DNA from: Sphingomonas phyllosphaerae
GTDB lineage: Bacteria > Pseudomonadota > Alphaproteobacteria > Sphingomonadales > Sphingomonadaceae
Assembly (NCBI RefSeq): GCF_029623345.1
Contig: NZ_JAPYKH010000007.1
Coordinates: 175,953-239,952 of the forward strand
Direction of reading: 5' to 3'
DNA length: 64,000 bases
Numbering within the stretch: position 1 is the first letter of the stretch; every line of letters begins with the position of its first letter. Below the pieces are notes generated by a model. That model saw nothing but the letters and a program-made list of their open reading frames with translations, made no database searches and was not told the DNA's origin. A program made the position numbers and the translations under genes. Below, in pieces: positions 36,790 to 44,915 of the stretch.

Positions 36790-37562
36790 GCGCGGGCGTC
36801 ACCCGCTACGAGAAGCAGGGCGCGGTCGCACGCATCACCTTCGACCGCCCCGCCGCCTATAACGCGCTCACCTGGGACATGTGGCGCGGCCTCGGCGACG
36901 CCTGCGCCGCGATCGCCGCCGACCGCGAGGTGCGCGTGGTCACGCTGCGCGGCGCGGGCGGCAAGGCGTTCGTCTCGGGCACCGACATCGCCGGCTTCCG
37001 CGACTTCACCGGGGGCGAACAGGGTGTCGCCTATGAGGCGGAGATGGACGGCTATGTCGGCGCGGTCGAGGCGCTGCCGCAGCCGGTGATCGCGATCGTC
37101 GACGGCTGGGCGGTCGGCGGCGGGCTGGCGCTGGCCTTCGCGAGCGACTTTCGCGTCGCCGCCGCGGGCGCGCGCTTCGGTTCGCCGCTCGCGCGGACGA
37201 TCGGCAACTGCCTGTCCGCGCGCGGCTACGGCCGGCTGGTCCAGCATGCCGGCGTGGCGATGGCGAAGCGGCTGCTGCTCGGTGCCGAGATCGTCGACGC
37301 GGCGGAGCTGCACGCGCTCGGGCTGGTCAACGCGGTGGTCGCGCCCGGTGAGATCGACGCCATCGTTGCCGCGCTGGTCGAGCGGCTGCTCGCGCATGCG
37401 CCGCTGACGATGGCGGTGAGCAAGGAGGCGATCCGCCGCGCCGCCGTCGCCGCGCAGCCCGACATCAGCGACCTGATCGCGCGCGTCTACGGCAGCGTCG
37501 ATTTCGCCGAGGGCGTGCGCGCTTTCCTCGCCAAGGACACGCCGCAGTGGCGCGGCGCGTGA
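36786..37562 (+). CDS. Enoyl-CoA hydratase/isomerase family protein
   Basis: 258-residue crotonase-fold protein starting with GTG inside the CoA-transferase stop. The oxyanion-hole segments are present (GKAFVSGTDIAGF; GWAVGGGLALAFASDFRVA, in short AVGGGLAL). The usual catalytic Glu region is replaced by SPLARTIGNCLSARGYGRL, so the two glutamates of canonical enoyl-CoA hydratase are missing. A subgroup with an ARTIGNCLS-like segment exists among uncharacterised crotonases; its reaction may be an isomerisation, hydrolysis or retro-aldol step rather than hydration. It follows CoA activation by the preceding gene. Confidence 0.88.
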   Translation: MSAGVTRYEKQGAVARITFDRPAAYNALTWDMWRGLGDACAAIAADREVRVVTLRGAGGKAFVSGTDIAGFRDFTGGEQGVAYEAEMDGYVGAVEALPQPVIAIVDGWAVGGGLALAFASDFRVAAAGARFGSPLARTIGNCLSARGYGRLVQHAGVAMAKRLLLGAEIVDAAELHALGLVNAVVAPGEIDAIVAALVERLLAHAPLTMAVSKEAIRRAAVAAQPDISDLIARVYGSVDFAEGVRAFLAKDTPQWRGA

Positions 37563-37569
37563 CCCTGCG

Positions 37570-38715
37570 ATGATCGCCGCCTCGATCGACGATTTCCGCG
37601 CGATGGCGCGGCGGCGCCTGCCCGACTTCCTGTTCGAATATATCGACGGCGGCTCCTATGCCGAGGAGACGCTGCGCGCCAACACCGCCGATCTCGCCGC
37701 GCTCAAGCTGCGCCAGCGCGTGATGCGCGACGTCGACGGGCTCAGCCTGGGCACGACGCTGATGGGGCAGGCGGCGGACTTCCCGGTGGCGCTCGCGCCG
37801 ATCGGGCTCGCCGGGCTGTACGCGCGCCGCGGCGAGGTCCAGGCGGCGCGCGCGGCGGCGGCGGCGGGCGTGCCGTTCATCCTCTCCTCCTCATCCTGCT
37901 GCGGGATCGAGGAGGTGGCCGCGGCGGCGCCGGTGATGCTCCAGCTCTACATCATCAAGGACCGCGGCTTCATGGAGGACCTGCTGGCGCGCACCGCCGC
38001 GCTGGGGGTCGAGACGCTGGTGCTGACGGTCGACCTGATCGTGCACAGCCCGCGGCGTCGCGACGTACGCACCGGCCTGACCGGCGACCAGGGCGCGGCG
38101 GCGCGGCTGCGGCGCGCGGTGGAGATCGCGCGCCATCCGGCGTGGGCGTGGGACGTCGGCGTGCGCGGCCGGCCGCATACGCTCGGCAATTACGCCGCCA
38201 AGATGCCGGGCGGCGCGGGGCTGGCCGAGTTCACCGCCTGGGTCAGCCGCAACTTCGACGCTTCGGTCACCTGGGCCGACCTCGACTGGCTGCGCCGGCA
38301 TTGGCGCGGGCGGCTCGTCATCAAGGGCGTGCTCGACGCCGAAGACGCGCGCGACGCGGTCGCCGCCGGGGCGGAGTCGATCATCGTTTCCAACCATGGC
38401 GGTCGCCAGCTCGACGGCGCGCCCTCCGCGATTGCGGCGCTGCCGCGCGTGGTGGCGGCGGTCGACGGCCGCGCCGAGGTGCTGATGGACGGCGGCATCC
38501 GCTCGGGCACCGACATCCTGCGCGCGCTGGCGCTCGGCGCGCGCGGCGTGCTGCTCGGGCGCGCCTGGGCCTATGCGCTCGGCGCGCAGGGCGGGGCGGG
38601 GGTGACGCGGATGCTCGCGCTGCTGCGCCACGAGTTGGCGGTCGCGATGGCGCTGGCGGGGCAGCGCGACGCGACGGCGGTGGGGCGCGACGTGCTGGTC
38701 GCGCCGCCGCGCTGA
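37570..38715 (+). CDS. FMN-dependent 2-hydroxyacid dehydrogenase (LldD-like)
   Basis: 381-residue member of the L-lactate dehydrogenase (LldD)/glycolate oxidase/mandelate dehydrogenase family. It begins with the family form DFRAMARRRLPDFLFEYIDGG (short: LPDFLFEYIDGG), has the FMN-binding LAPIGLAGLYA, SNHGGRQLDG with the catalytic His near residue 276, and GGIRSGTDILRALALGA. One departure from LldD is SSSSCCGIEEV in place of the common STVSVCPIEEV. It oxidises a 2-hydroxy acid to a 2-oxo acid, passing electrons to quinone or oxygen. It starts 8 bp after the crotonase. In this setting the hydroxy acid is likely an intermediate of the same pathway. Confidence 0.92.
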   Translation: MIAASIDDFRAMARRRLPDFLFEYIDGGSYAEETLRANTADLAALKLRQRVMRDVDGLSLGTTLMGQAADFPVALAPIGLAGLYARRGEVQAARAAAAAGVPFILSSSSCCGIEEVAAAAPVMLQLYIIKDRGFMEDLLARTAALGVETLVLTVDLIVHSPRRRDVRTGLTGDQGAAARLRRAVEIARHPAWAWDVGVRGRPHTLGNYAAKMPGGAGLAEFTAWVSRNFDASVTWADLDWLRRHWRGRLVIKGVLDAEDARDAVAAGAESIIVSNHGGRQLDGAPSAIAALPRVVAAVDGRAEVLMDGGIRSGTDILRALALGARGVLLGRAWAYALGAQGGAGVTRMLALLRHELAVAMALAGQRDATAVGRDVLVAPPR

Positions 38716-38757
38716 GCGACTCGCCGCTTGATGCTGGAACAGCCTGGGAGGATGACG

Positions 38758-40092
38758 ATGCGACGGACGATCACGGGTGCGGCGCGGTGGGCGCCGCTCG
38801 CGGCGCTGCTGCTGACGGGCGCGGCGCGGGCCGAGCCGGTGCTCTACCGCGGCTTCACGCTGATCGACGGCACCGGCGCGGCGCCGCGCGCGGGGCAGGC
38901 GATGCTGGTCGACGACGCGCGGATCCGCTGGGTCGGCGCGCAGCGCAAGGCACCGCAGCGGCGCGGCGTGCGCACCGTCGACCTCGGCGGCAAGTATCTG
39001 ATGCCTGGTATCATCGACCTGCACATCCACATCGGCACGGTGCGCGATCTCGTCCAGAAGGCCGACTATTTCACGCCCGAGTCGGTGCGACGCGACCTGC
39101 GCACCTATGCCGCCTTCGGGGTGACGACAGTGCAGTCGATGGGCACCGACAAGGACAGCGTGCTCGCCATCCGCGACGCCGGCCGGGGCGGCCCCCAGAC
39201 GATGGCGCGGCTGCTGACCGCGGGGCAGGGGCTGGTGTTCAAGGGCGGCTATGGCGGCGTGCCGGGGATCAACCATCCCGTCGCCACGCCCGAGGAGGCC
39301 GCCGCCGAGGTCGACACGCAGGCGCGCAAGGGCGTCGACTACATCAAGCTGTGGATGGACGACGAACTCGGCGCCATGCCGAAGATGCCCTATGCGATCA
39401 GCAAGGCGATCATCGACGCCGGCCACCGCCGCGGCAAGCGCGTGCTCGCCCACGTCTTCTATCTCGCCGACGCCAAGATGCTGGTGGCGCAGGGGATCGA
39501 CGGTTTCATGCACAGCGTCCGCGACAAGCCCGTCGATGCCGAGCTGATCGGCGCGATGAAGGCGCGCGGCGTGTGGCAGGGTGCCGGGACGTTGAGCCGC
39601 GAGGCCGCGGTCTATGCCTTCGCCGCGGACAATCCGCGCACGCGCGACCCGTTCTTCCGCCAGGCCGCCGATCCCGCCACGATCGCCGGGCTGGAGAGCC
39701 CCGAGCGCGAGAAGTCGATCGCATCGAGCCGCATCTATCCCGCGCTGCCCCGGATCGACGAGCAGGCGCGCGACAATGAGATGGCGTTGGCGCGCGCGGG
39801 CGTGCGCTACGGCTTCGGCACCGACGCGGGGCCGCCGGGGCGGCTGCCGGGCTATTCGGAACATTGGGAGCTGGAGCAGCTGGTGAAGGCGGGCTTCACC
39901 CCGGCGCAGGCGATCCACGCCGCGACCGGCCGCTCGGCGGAGTGGCTCGGCACGGGCGACCGCGGCGTGATCGCCCCCGGCCGCCTCGCCGATTTCGTCG
40001 TGCTCGACGCCGATCCGACGCGCGACGTCCGCAACAGCCGCCGCATCGCCGCGGTCTATGTCGGCGGCAGCAAGGTGCCGTCGGTCCGATGA
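38758..40092 (+). CDS. Secreted amidohydrolase (imidazolonepropionase-like)
   Basis: 444-residue amidohydrolase with a signal peptide (APLAALLLTGAARAE), HxH metal site in IDLHIHIG, a carboxylated-lysine region GVDYIKLWMDDE, later metal-site segment RVLAHVFYL, and the Asp of YGFGTDAGPPG. The end GRLADFVVLDADPTRD is usual for this subgroup. Of several in-frame ATGs I choose 38758, six bases after GGAGG. It overlaps the MFS gene by four bases (ATGA). In the periplasm it could hydrolyse an amide, lactone or ester form of the island's substrate before import; that is inference. Confidence 0.88.
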   Translation: MRRTITGAARWAPLAALLLTGAARAEPVLYRGFTLIDGTGAAPRAGQAMLVDDARIRWVGAQRKAPQRRGVRTVDLGGKYLMPGIIDLHIHIGTVRDLVQKADYFTPESVRRDLRTYAAFGVTTVQSMGTDKDSVLAIRDAGRGGPQTMARLLTAGQGLVFKGGYGGVPGINHPVATPEEAAAEVDTQARKGVDYIKLWMDDELGAMPKMPYAISKAIIDAGHRRGKRVLAHVFYLADAKMLVAQGIDGFMHSVRDKPVDAELIGAMKARGVWQGAGTLSREAAVYAFAADNPRTRDPFFRQAADPATIAGLESPEREKSIASSRIYPALPRIDEQARDNEMALARAGVRYGFGTDAGPPGRLPGYSEHWELEQLVKAGFTPAQAIHAATGRSAEWLGTGDRGVIAPGRLADFVVLDADPTRDVRNSRRIAAVYVGGSKVPSVR

Positions 40093-41408
40093 GCGGGGTG
40101 CCGCTCGCCGCGGCGCCGGCGCCGGCGAGCTCCACCGCGGCGATGCGTCCGACGCGGGTGCGCCACGTCGTGCTGTGGCTCACCGTGCTGGCCTATATGA
40201 TCACCTATATGGACCGCGTGGTCATCTCGGTGACCGGGCCGATGATCCAGCAGGAATATGGCATCGGCGACCGCGCCTGGGGCTGGGTGCTGGGCGTGTT
40301 CCAGATCGGCTACGCGCTGTTCCAGATCCCCGGCGGCTGGCTCGGCGATCGCTTCGGCCCGCGCCGCGTGCTCACCGCGGTGGTGGTATGGTGGTCGAGC
40401 TTCACCGCGCTGACGACCGCGACGTGGAGCATGGGCTCGCTGATCGCGTGTCGCTTCCTGTTCGGCTGCGGCGAGGCGGGCGCCTTTCCCAATGCGACGC
40501 GCTCGCTCAGCCGCTGGATGCTGCCGTCGGAGCGCGGCTTCGCGCAGGGCGTGACGCACGCGGGCGCGCGGCTCGGCGCGGCGCTGACGCCGCTGCTGGT
40601 GGTATGGCTGATGATCCACTTCGGCTGGCGCGCGCCGTTCCTGATCTTCGCCGGGCTGGGGCTGGTCTGGGCCGCGGTGTGGTTCGGCTATTACCGCGAC
40701 CGGCCGCAGGATCACGCCGGCACCAACGCGGCCGAGCGCGAGATGATCGCGGCGGCGCTGGCGCCGCAGACCGCGGCGGGGGCGACGGCGCGGGTGCCGT
40801 GGCGGCGCATCCTGGCGCAGCCGCAGCTCTGGCTGATCTCGGCGATGTATTTCTGCTACGCCTATTCGATCAACATCTTCCTGACGTGGTTCCCCAAGTA
40901 TCTCGGCGAGGTGCGCGATTTTGAGCTGGCGCGGATGGGGCTGTTCGCCAGCCTGCCGCTGATGGCGGGCGTGATCGGCGACGTGGCGGGGGGCTGGGTG
41001 TCGGACCGCCTGCTGCGACGCACCGGGCGCGTCACCTCGGCGCGGCGCGCGGTCGCGGTGGTGGGCTTCGCGCTCGCCGCGGTGGCGATCCCGGCCGGCG
41101 TGCTGAGCGCCTCGCCGCTGGTGAGCGTCGCCTGGTTCGCGCTCGCGGTGTTCGGTCTCGAGCTGACGGTCGGTGTCTCCTGGGCGCTGACGCTCGACGT
41201 GGGCGGGGTCTATGCCGGATCGGTGTCCGCGGTGATGAACACGTTCGGCAACATCGGCGGCGCGCTCGCGGCGGTGATCACCGGCTATATCCTCCACTGG
41301 AGCGGGTGGAACGCGGCCATGTACGTGCTCGCCGCGCTGTCGGCGCTGGGCGGGCTGCTGTTCCTGCGGATCGACGCGTCGCGGCTGCTCTATCGCGACG
41401 CCGGCTGA
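40089..41408 (+). CDS. MFS transporter, ACS (anion:cation symporter) family
   Basis: 439-residue major facilitator with twelve predicted helices. Features are YMITYMDRVVISV in helix 1, the motif A segment GWLGDRFGPRRVL in loop 2-3, FGCGEAGAFPNATRSLSRWM (ACS family signature, short: GCGEAGAFPNATR) in helix 4, and a second motif-A-like GGWVSDRLLRRTGR after helix 8. The ACS family moves organic anions such as phthalate, hexuronates and tartrate. It ends the rightward operon and is coupled to the amidohydrolase (ATGA), so it is probably the inner-membrane importer of the acid made in the periplasm. Confidence 0.93.
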   Translation: MSGVPLAAAPAPASSTAAMRPTRVRHVVLWLTVLAYMITYMDRVVISVTGPMIQQEYGIGDRAWGWVLGVFQIGYALFQIPGGWLGDRFGPRRVLTAVVVWWSSFTALTTATWSMGSLIACRFLFGCGEAGAFPNATRSLSRWMLPSERGFAQGVTHAGARLGAALTPLLVVWLMIHFGWRAPFLIFAGLGLVWAAVWFGYYRDRPQDHAGTNAAEREMIAAALAPQTAAGATARVPWRRILAQPQLWLISAMYFCYAYSINIFLTWFPKYLGEVRDFELARMGLFASLPLMAGVIGDVAGGWVSDRLLRRTGRVTSARRAVAVVGFALAAVAIPAGVLSASPLVSVAWFALAVFGLELTVGVSWALTLDVGGVYAGSVSAVMNTFGNIGGALAAVITGYILHWSGWNAAMYVLAALSALGGLLFLRIDASRLLYRDAG

Positions 41409-41426
41409 ATCCGCGCGGCGGGGGCG

Positions 41427-42158
41427 TCACTCGGCGCCGGGCGCGCTCTTATACGCGCGCGACCGCTGCTCGCGCCGGGCGCGCTTGCGCGCTTCCTGGA
41501 TGCTGGCGGCGCCATTGTCGAAATGCGCTTCCATCAGCCGCGCGATCGCGCCGGCGTCGCGCGCGCGAAAGGCGCGCTCGATCTCGACATGCTCCTGGAA
41601 GGCCTCGGCCCAGCGCGCATGATCGAGCGTGCTGACGTGGCGCGCGCGCTCGGCCCGCGGCAGCAGCAGCCGCCACGCCAACACCAAAGAGATATTGCCC
41701 GAGGACTCGACGATATGCTCGTGGATCAGCCGGTTGGCCTCGAGATAGCGCGGCCGATCCCGCACCTCGAAATAATGCGCCAGATCGCCGTGCAGCTCGG
41801 CCAGCACCTCCATGTCCTCGGGCCGCATCCGCTCGCACGCGAGCCGCGCCGCGAGCGACTCGAGCGCGCCGAGCACGCTGAACACGTCGGAGGCGGCCTG
41901 TTCGTCGAGCTGGCTGACCTGCACCGTCCGGTTGGGCAGCAGCGTCACCAACCCTTCCGCCGCCAGCGTCCGCAATGCCTCGCGAACCGGCGTGCGCGAC
42001 GTGCCGAACTGCTCGCTGAGCGCGACCTCGCGCAGCGGTTCGCCCGGAGCGAGCTCGCCGGAGAGGATCATCCGGCGCAGCAGCGTGACCGCCTCTTGAT
42101 GTCGGTCGCCCTTGCGGGCAGGCGCACGGACGTCGACGGGAGGAGCCTCGGCGGACAT
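41427..42158 (-). CDS. GntR family transcriptional regulator (FCD domain)
   Basis: 243-residue FadR-type GntR regulator. The winged-helix domain is at the N-terminus (ILSGELAPGEPLREVALSEQFGTSRTPVREALRTL; short: SRTPVREALRTL), followed by an all-alpha FCD domain that binds organic acids through metal-coordinating His/Asp residues (HEHIV, LVLAWR, EAFQEHVEIERAF). I place the start at the ATG at 42158; upstream in-frame codons lack family similarity. It converges on the end of the rightward operon, the usual place for a local regulator. TTGCATGC overlaps its own start region, similar to motifs at 32001 and 35547, so autoregulation is plausible. Confidence 0.92.
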   Translation of the reverse strand: MSAEAPPVDVRAPARKGDRHQEAVTLLRRMILSGELAPGEPLREVALSEQFGTSRTPVREALRTLAAEGLVTLLPNRTVQVSQLDEQAASDVFSVLGALESLAARLACERMRPEDMEVLAELHGDLAHYFEVRDRPRYLEANRLIHEHIVESSGNISLVLAWRLLLPRAERARHVSTLDHARWAEAFQEHVEIERAFRARDAGAIARLMEAHFDNGAASIQEARKRARREQRSRAYKSAPGAE

Positions 42159-42328
42159 TGCATGCTCATAGCCGAACGTGTCGACAACGGCAAACCGGCG
42201 GCGATCGGCAAGCATGGACGACTGATCGACGTGCGCCCGCTCGTCGTCGCGCCGCTCGAGCCCGCGACTGTCGACGGATCCGCCCACATACAGCGTCGGT
42301 TCAGTGGCATGAAGGCAGGAACGACGTC

Positions 42329-43141
42329 ATGACTGACCCAGACCGTATCGCTGGCCGCGACGTGGCCGAGGACATGGCCGCGCTGTTCGGGCCGGGCATC
42401 CGACCCACGGCCGCGCCCCCGCCACGGCCGTTGCCCGTGCGGTCCGGACGGCGGGGGCGCTCGCTCGCGCTCGGTGCGGCCGGGCTGGCCGTGGCGGTGA
42501 CCGCCGGGGTGCTCGCCGGCACCAGCGCGGTCGGGCCGGTGGTGCCGCCGCACGGCGCCACCGCGCCGGTGCGCGCCACCGCGCGCGCCCTTCCGACGCC
42601 GGGAACGCCCGCGCCGGTGCTGTCGGTCGCCCCGCCCGCGACCGCGCTCGCCGCCGCGCCCGAGCCGGTGCCGTCCTTCGTCGACCCCGTACGCGCCGTG
42701 GCGCCGGCCCCCACGCGATATGCCGCCGCTCCGACCGCGGGACCACCCAAGGTGCCGCCCGCTCCGTCGCGCTACACCGCTCCGCCGCGAAGCGCCGCGC
42801 CGACGCGCTTCGCCGCGGCGCCGCGCTCGCCCGCGGCGCCGAGCGTGCGGCCAGTGGCGCTGCGCGGCGAGCGCTGCCTCGACGATCGCTATTGCGCGGC
42901 TGAGCGGCTCTACGACGCCGACGGCGAGGTCGCCGCAGCCTACAACGAGGCGACGCAAGCGGGGGTGAGCGCGCGGCTGCTGCGCGACTATCGCGGCGAA
43001 TGGCTGCGCGCGCGCCGCGTCGGGCGCGACCGGCCGCGCGAGGCGTTGCGCGTCTACGGCATGGTCGCCGCCGACCTCCGCATGCTCGCCACCGACCCGG
43101 GCGAGGACCTGCGCGGGGACGAGCGGAGCACGTGGCGCTGA
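42329..43141 (+). CDS. Hypothetical single-pass membrane protein with Pro/Ala-rich linker
   Basis: 270-residue protein I do not recognise. It has a basic N-terminal segment of about 45 residues in the cytoplasm, one transmembrane helix (SLALGAAGLAVAVTAGVLAG), a long Pro/Ala/Thr-rich linker (about 75-185), and a C-terminal domain of about 80 residues containing a Cys pair (ERCLDDRYCAAERLYD) and Arg-rich helices (LRDYRGEWLRARR). The topology resembles envelope anchors that bridge to peptidoglycan or a partner. The ATG at 42329 follows GGCAGGA. It overlaps the phosphatase gene by 10 bp, so the two are probably co-translated. Function unknown. Confidence 0.75.
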   Translation: MTDPDRIAGRDVAEDMAALFGPGIRPTAAPPPRPLPVRSGRRGRSLALGAAGLAVAVTAGVLAGTSAVGPVVPPHGATAPVRATARALPTPGTPAPVLSVAPPATALAAAPEPVPSFVDPVRAVAPAPTRYAAAPTAGPPKVPPAPSRYTAPPRSAAPTRFAAAPRSPAAPSVRPVALRGERCLDDRYCAAERLYDADGEVAAAYNEATQAGVSARLLRDYRGEWLRARRVGRDRPREALRVYGMVAADLRMLATDPGEDLRGDERSTWR

Positions 43142-43914
43142 TCACGCTGCGCCACGAGCGCCACGCCGCCTCCGCGGGGGCGCGCGCCGGCGACCGGCCG
43201 CTCTACGCGATCGGCGACGTGCACGGCTGCTACGACCATCTCCACGCTCTGCTCGCCTGGGTGGCGAGCGACGCCGCCGAGCGCTCCCCCGGCGTCGCCC
43301 CGGTGCTGGTGCTGCTGGGCGACTATGTCGACCGCGGTCCCGACTCGGCCAAGGTGCTCGCCGCGCTGGCGTGGCTGGCGCGCTCCAGCGCGATCACCGC
43401 GCGGCTGCTCGAGGGCAACCACGAGGCGATGTTCCGCTTGTTCATGGAGCGGCCCGCGGCGCACGGCCAATGGCTGCGCTACGGCGGCTCGGAGACGCTG
43501 CGCTCCTACGGCATTGCGCCCCCGGAGGAAGAGGTGCCCGACGCCGCCGCGCTCACCGCGCTGCGTGATCGCCTGTTCGACGTCATGCCGGTGGCGCATT
43601 TCCGCCTGCTCGAGCGGCTCGAGCCGATGGTGCGCGTCGGCGACTATACCTTCGTTCACGCCGGCGTGCGGCCGGGCGTGTCGCTGCGCGCGCAGCAGCG
43701 CGACGACCTGCTGTGGATCCGCGACGATTTCCTCGAACATCCGCGTCCCGCCGAGACGATCGTGGTGCACGGTCATACCTGGGCGAGCGAGCGGCCGGTG
43801 CTGCTGCCGCACCGGATCGGGCTCGACACCGGCGCTTATGAGACCGGCGTGCTCTCCGCGCTGCGGATCGACCGGGACGGGCTGGCGGTCGTCCAGGCGG
43901 TCGCCGCCGGCTAG
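43132..43914 (+). CDS. PPP-family serine/threonine phosphatase (metallophosphoesterase)
   Basis: 260-residue PPP-type phosphatase. The three metal-binding motifs are clear: GDVHGCYDH (Asp29, His31), GDYVDRGPDS (Asp64) and GNHE (Asn96, His97), followed by FVHAGVRPG and VHGHTWAS, which give the last histidines. This is the bacterial group related to lambda phosphatase and to PrpA/PrpB; it removes phosphate from proteins or from nucleotides such as Ap4A. It starts with GTG at 43132, inside the preceding membrane-protein gene. No signal peptide. Confidence 0.9.
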   Translation: MALITLRHERHAASAGARAGDRPLYAIGDVHGCYDHLHALLAWVASDAAERSPGVAPVLVLLGDYVDRGPDSAKVLAALAWLARSSAITARLLEGNHEAMFRLFMERPAAHGQWLRYGGSETLRSYGIAPPEEEVPDAAALTALRDRLFDVMPVAHFRLLERLEPMVRVGDYTFVHAGVRPGVSLRAQQRDDLLWIRDDFLEHPRPAETIVVHGHTWASERPVLLPHRIGLDTGAYETGVLSALRIDRDGLAVVQAVAAG

Positions 43915-43996
43915 ACAGGTCGGTCGCGACCGCCTTGTGCGCCGGCGCACGCCGAAGCTGAGGGCCGCGGGGGAGTCGCCGGGGGCCCCGGACACC

Positions 43997-44012
43997 TGCT
44001 CCCGCAGGAGCA
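43997..44012. repeat. TGCTCC-cgca-GGAGCA hairpin before gmk
   Basis: A 6-bp stem with a four-base loop between the phosphatase stop and gmk. A related hairpin (GTGCTCC/GGAGCAC, ten-base loop) lies just after gmk at 44814-44837. No T-run follows. Confidence 0.35.
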
Positions 44013-44109
44013 CGCTGCCCCTACAATAAAGCCAGTGGGGCTTCTAAGCCGCTGGTGCGCGCGGACGCTTTGCCTTGACGCGCCGCGACCCCGCGGGGCA
44101 TCAGCCGGC

Positions 44110-44769
44110 ATGGATTCCGCCACCCCCGCCGACCCGCACCAGATGAAGCGCCGCGGCGTGCTGTTCGTCCTCTCCTCGCCCTCGGGCGCGGGCAAGTCGA
44201 CGATCGCGCGGATGTTGCTGGCGAGCGAGTCCGAGCTGTCACTGTCGGTGTCCGCCACCACGCGCGCGATGCGGCGCGGCGAGCAGGACGGGCGCGACTA
44301 TCATTTCGTCTCGCTCGACCGCTTCCGGGAGATGGCGTCGAACCACGAGTTCCTCGAGTGGGCGCACGTGTTCGACCAGCGCTACGGCACGCCGCGCGCG
44401 CCGGTCGAGGCGATGCTGGCGGCGGGCAAGGACGTGCTGTTCGACATCGACTGGCAGGGTGCGCAGCAGCTCCACCAGATCGCGGGCGGCGACGTGGTGC
44501 GCGTGTTCATCCTGCCGCCGTCGATGGAGGAGCTGCGCCGCCGGCTCGAGGGTCGCGCCACCGACGCGCAGGAAATCATCGACCGGCGCATGGCACGCGC
44601 CGACGCCGAGATCAGCCACTGGGACGGCTACGACTATGTCCTCGTCAACGACGAGGTCGAGAGCTGCTTCGCCAAGGTCAAGACGATCCTCGCGGCGGAG
44701 CGGCTCAAGCGCTCGCGCCAGACCGGGCTGATCGGCTTCATCCGCAAGCTGCGCACGCCGGCGGGGTGA
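44110..44769 (+). CDS. gmk: Guanylate kinase
   Basis: 219-residue guanylate kinase, which phosphorylates GMP to GDP with ATP in purine salvage and synthesis. The P-loop SSPSGAGKST (residues 22-31), the GMP-binding segment SVSATTRAMRRGEQDGRDYHF (short: TTRAMRRGEQDG) and VLFDIDWQGAQQL are all present; length matches the family. The ATG at 44110 adds 11 residues before MKRRGVLF; a later ATG at 44143 would still give a whole enzyme. It is flanked by two similar hairpins. Confidence 0.95.
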   Translation: MDSATPADPHQMKRRGVLFVLSSPSGAGKSTIARMLLASESELSLSVSATTRAMRRGEQDGRDYHFVSLDRFREMASNHEFLEWAHVFDQRYGTPRAPVEAMLAAGKDVLFDIDWQGAQQLHQIAGGDVVRVFILPPSMEELRRRLEGRATDAQEIIDRRMARADAEISHWDGYDYVLVNDEVESCFAKVKTILAAERLKRSRQTGLIGFIRKLRTPAG

Positions 44770-44813
44770 GGGGGGCGGGCGGCGCGCGATAGCGTGTCCG
44801 CGGTGAAACGGCC

Positions 44814-44837
44814 GTGCTCCCGCGCACGCAGGAGCAC
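44814..44837. repeat. GTGCTCC/GGAGCAC hairpin after gmk
   Basis: A 7-bp stem with a ten-base loop, 45 bp after the gmk stop and in the gap to the convergent ATP12 gene. It could help end both transcripts but has no T-run. Confidence 0.4.
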
Positions 44838-44915
44838 CAGAGTCGCGGGCGCCACCCTCGTTGCTTTGGGCTCGAGCGTGCGCCGGAGCACGATGCGATT
44901 TTCGGACGACGGCTT

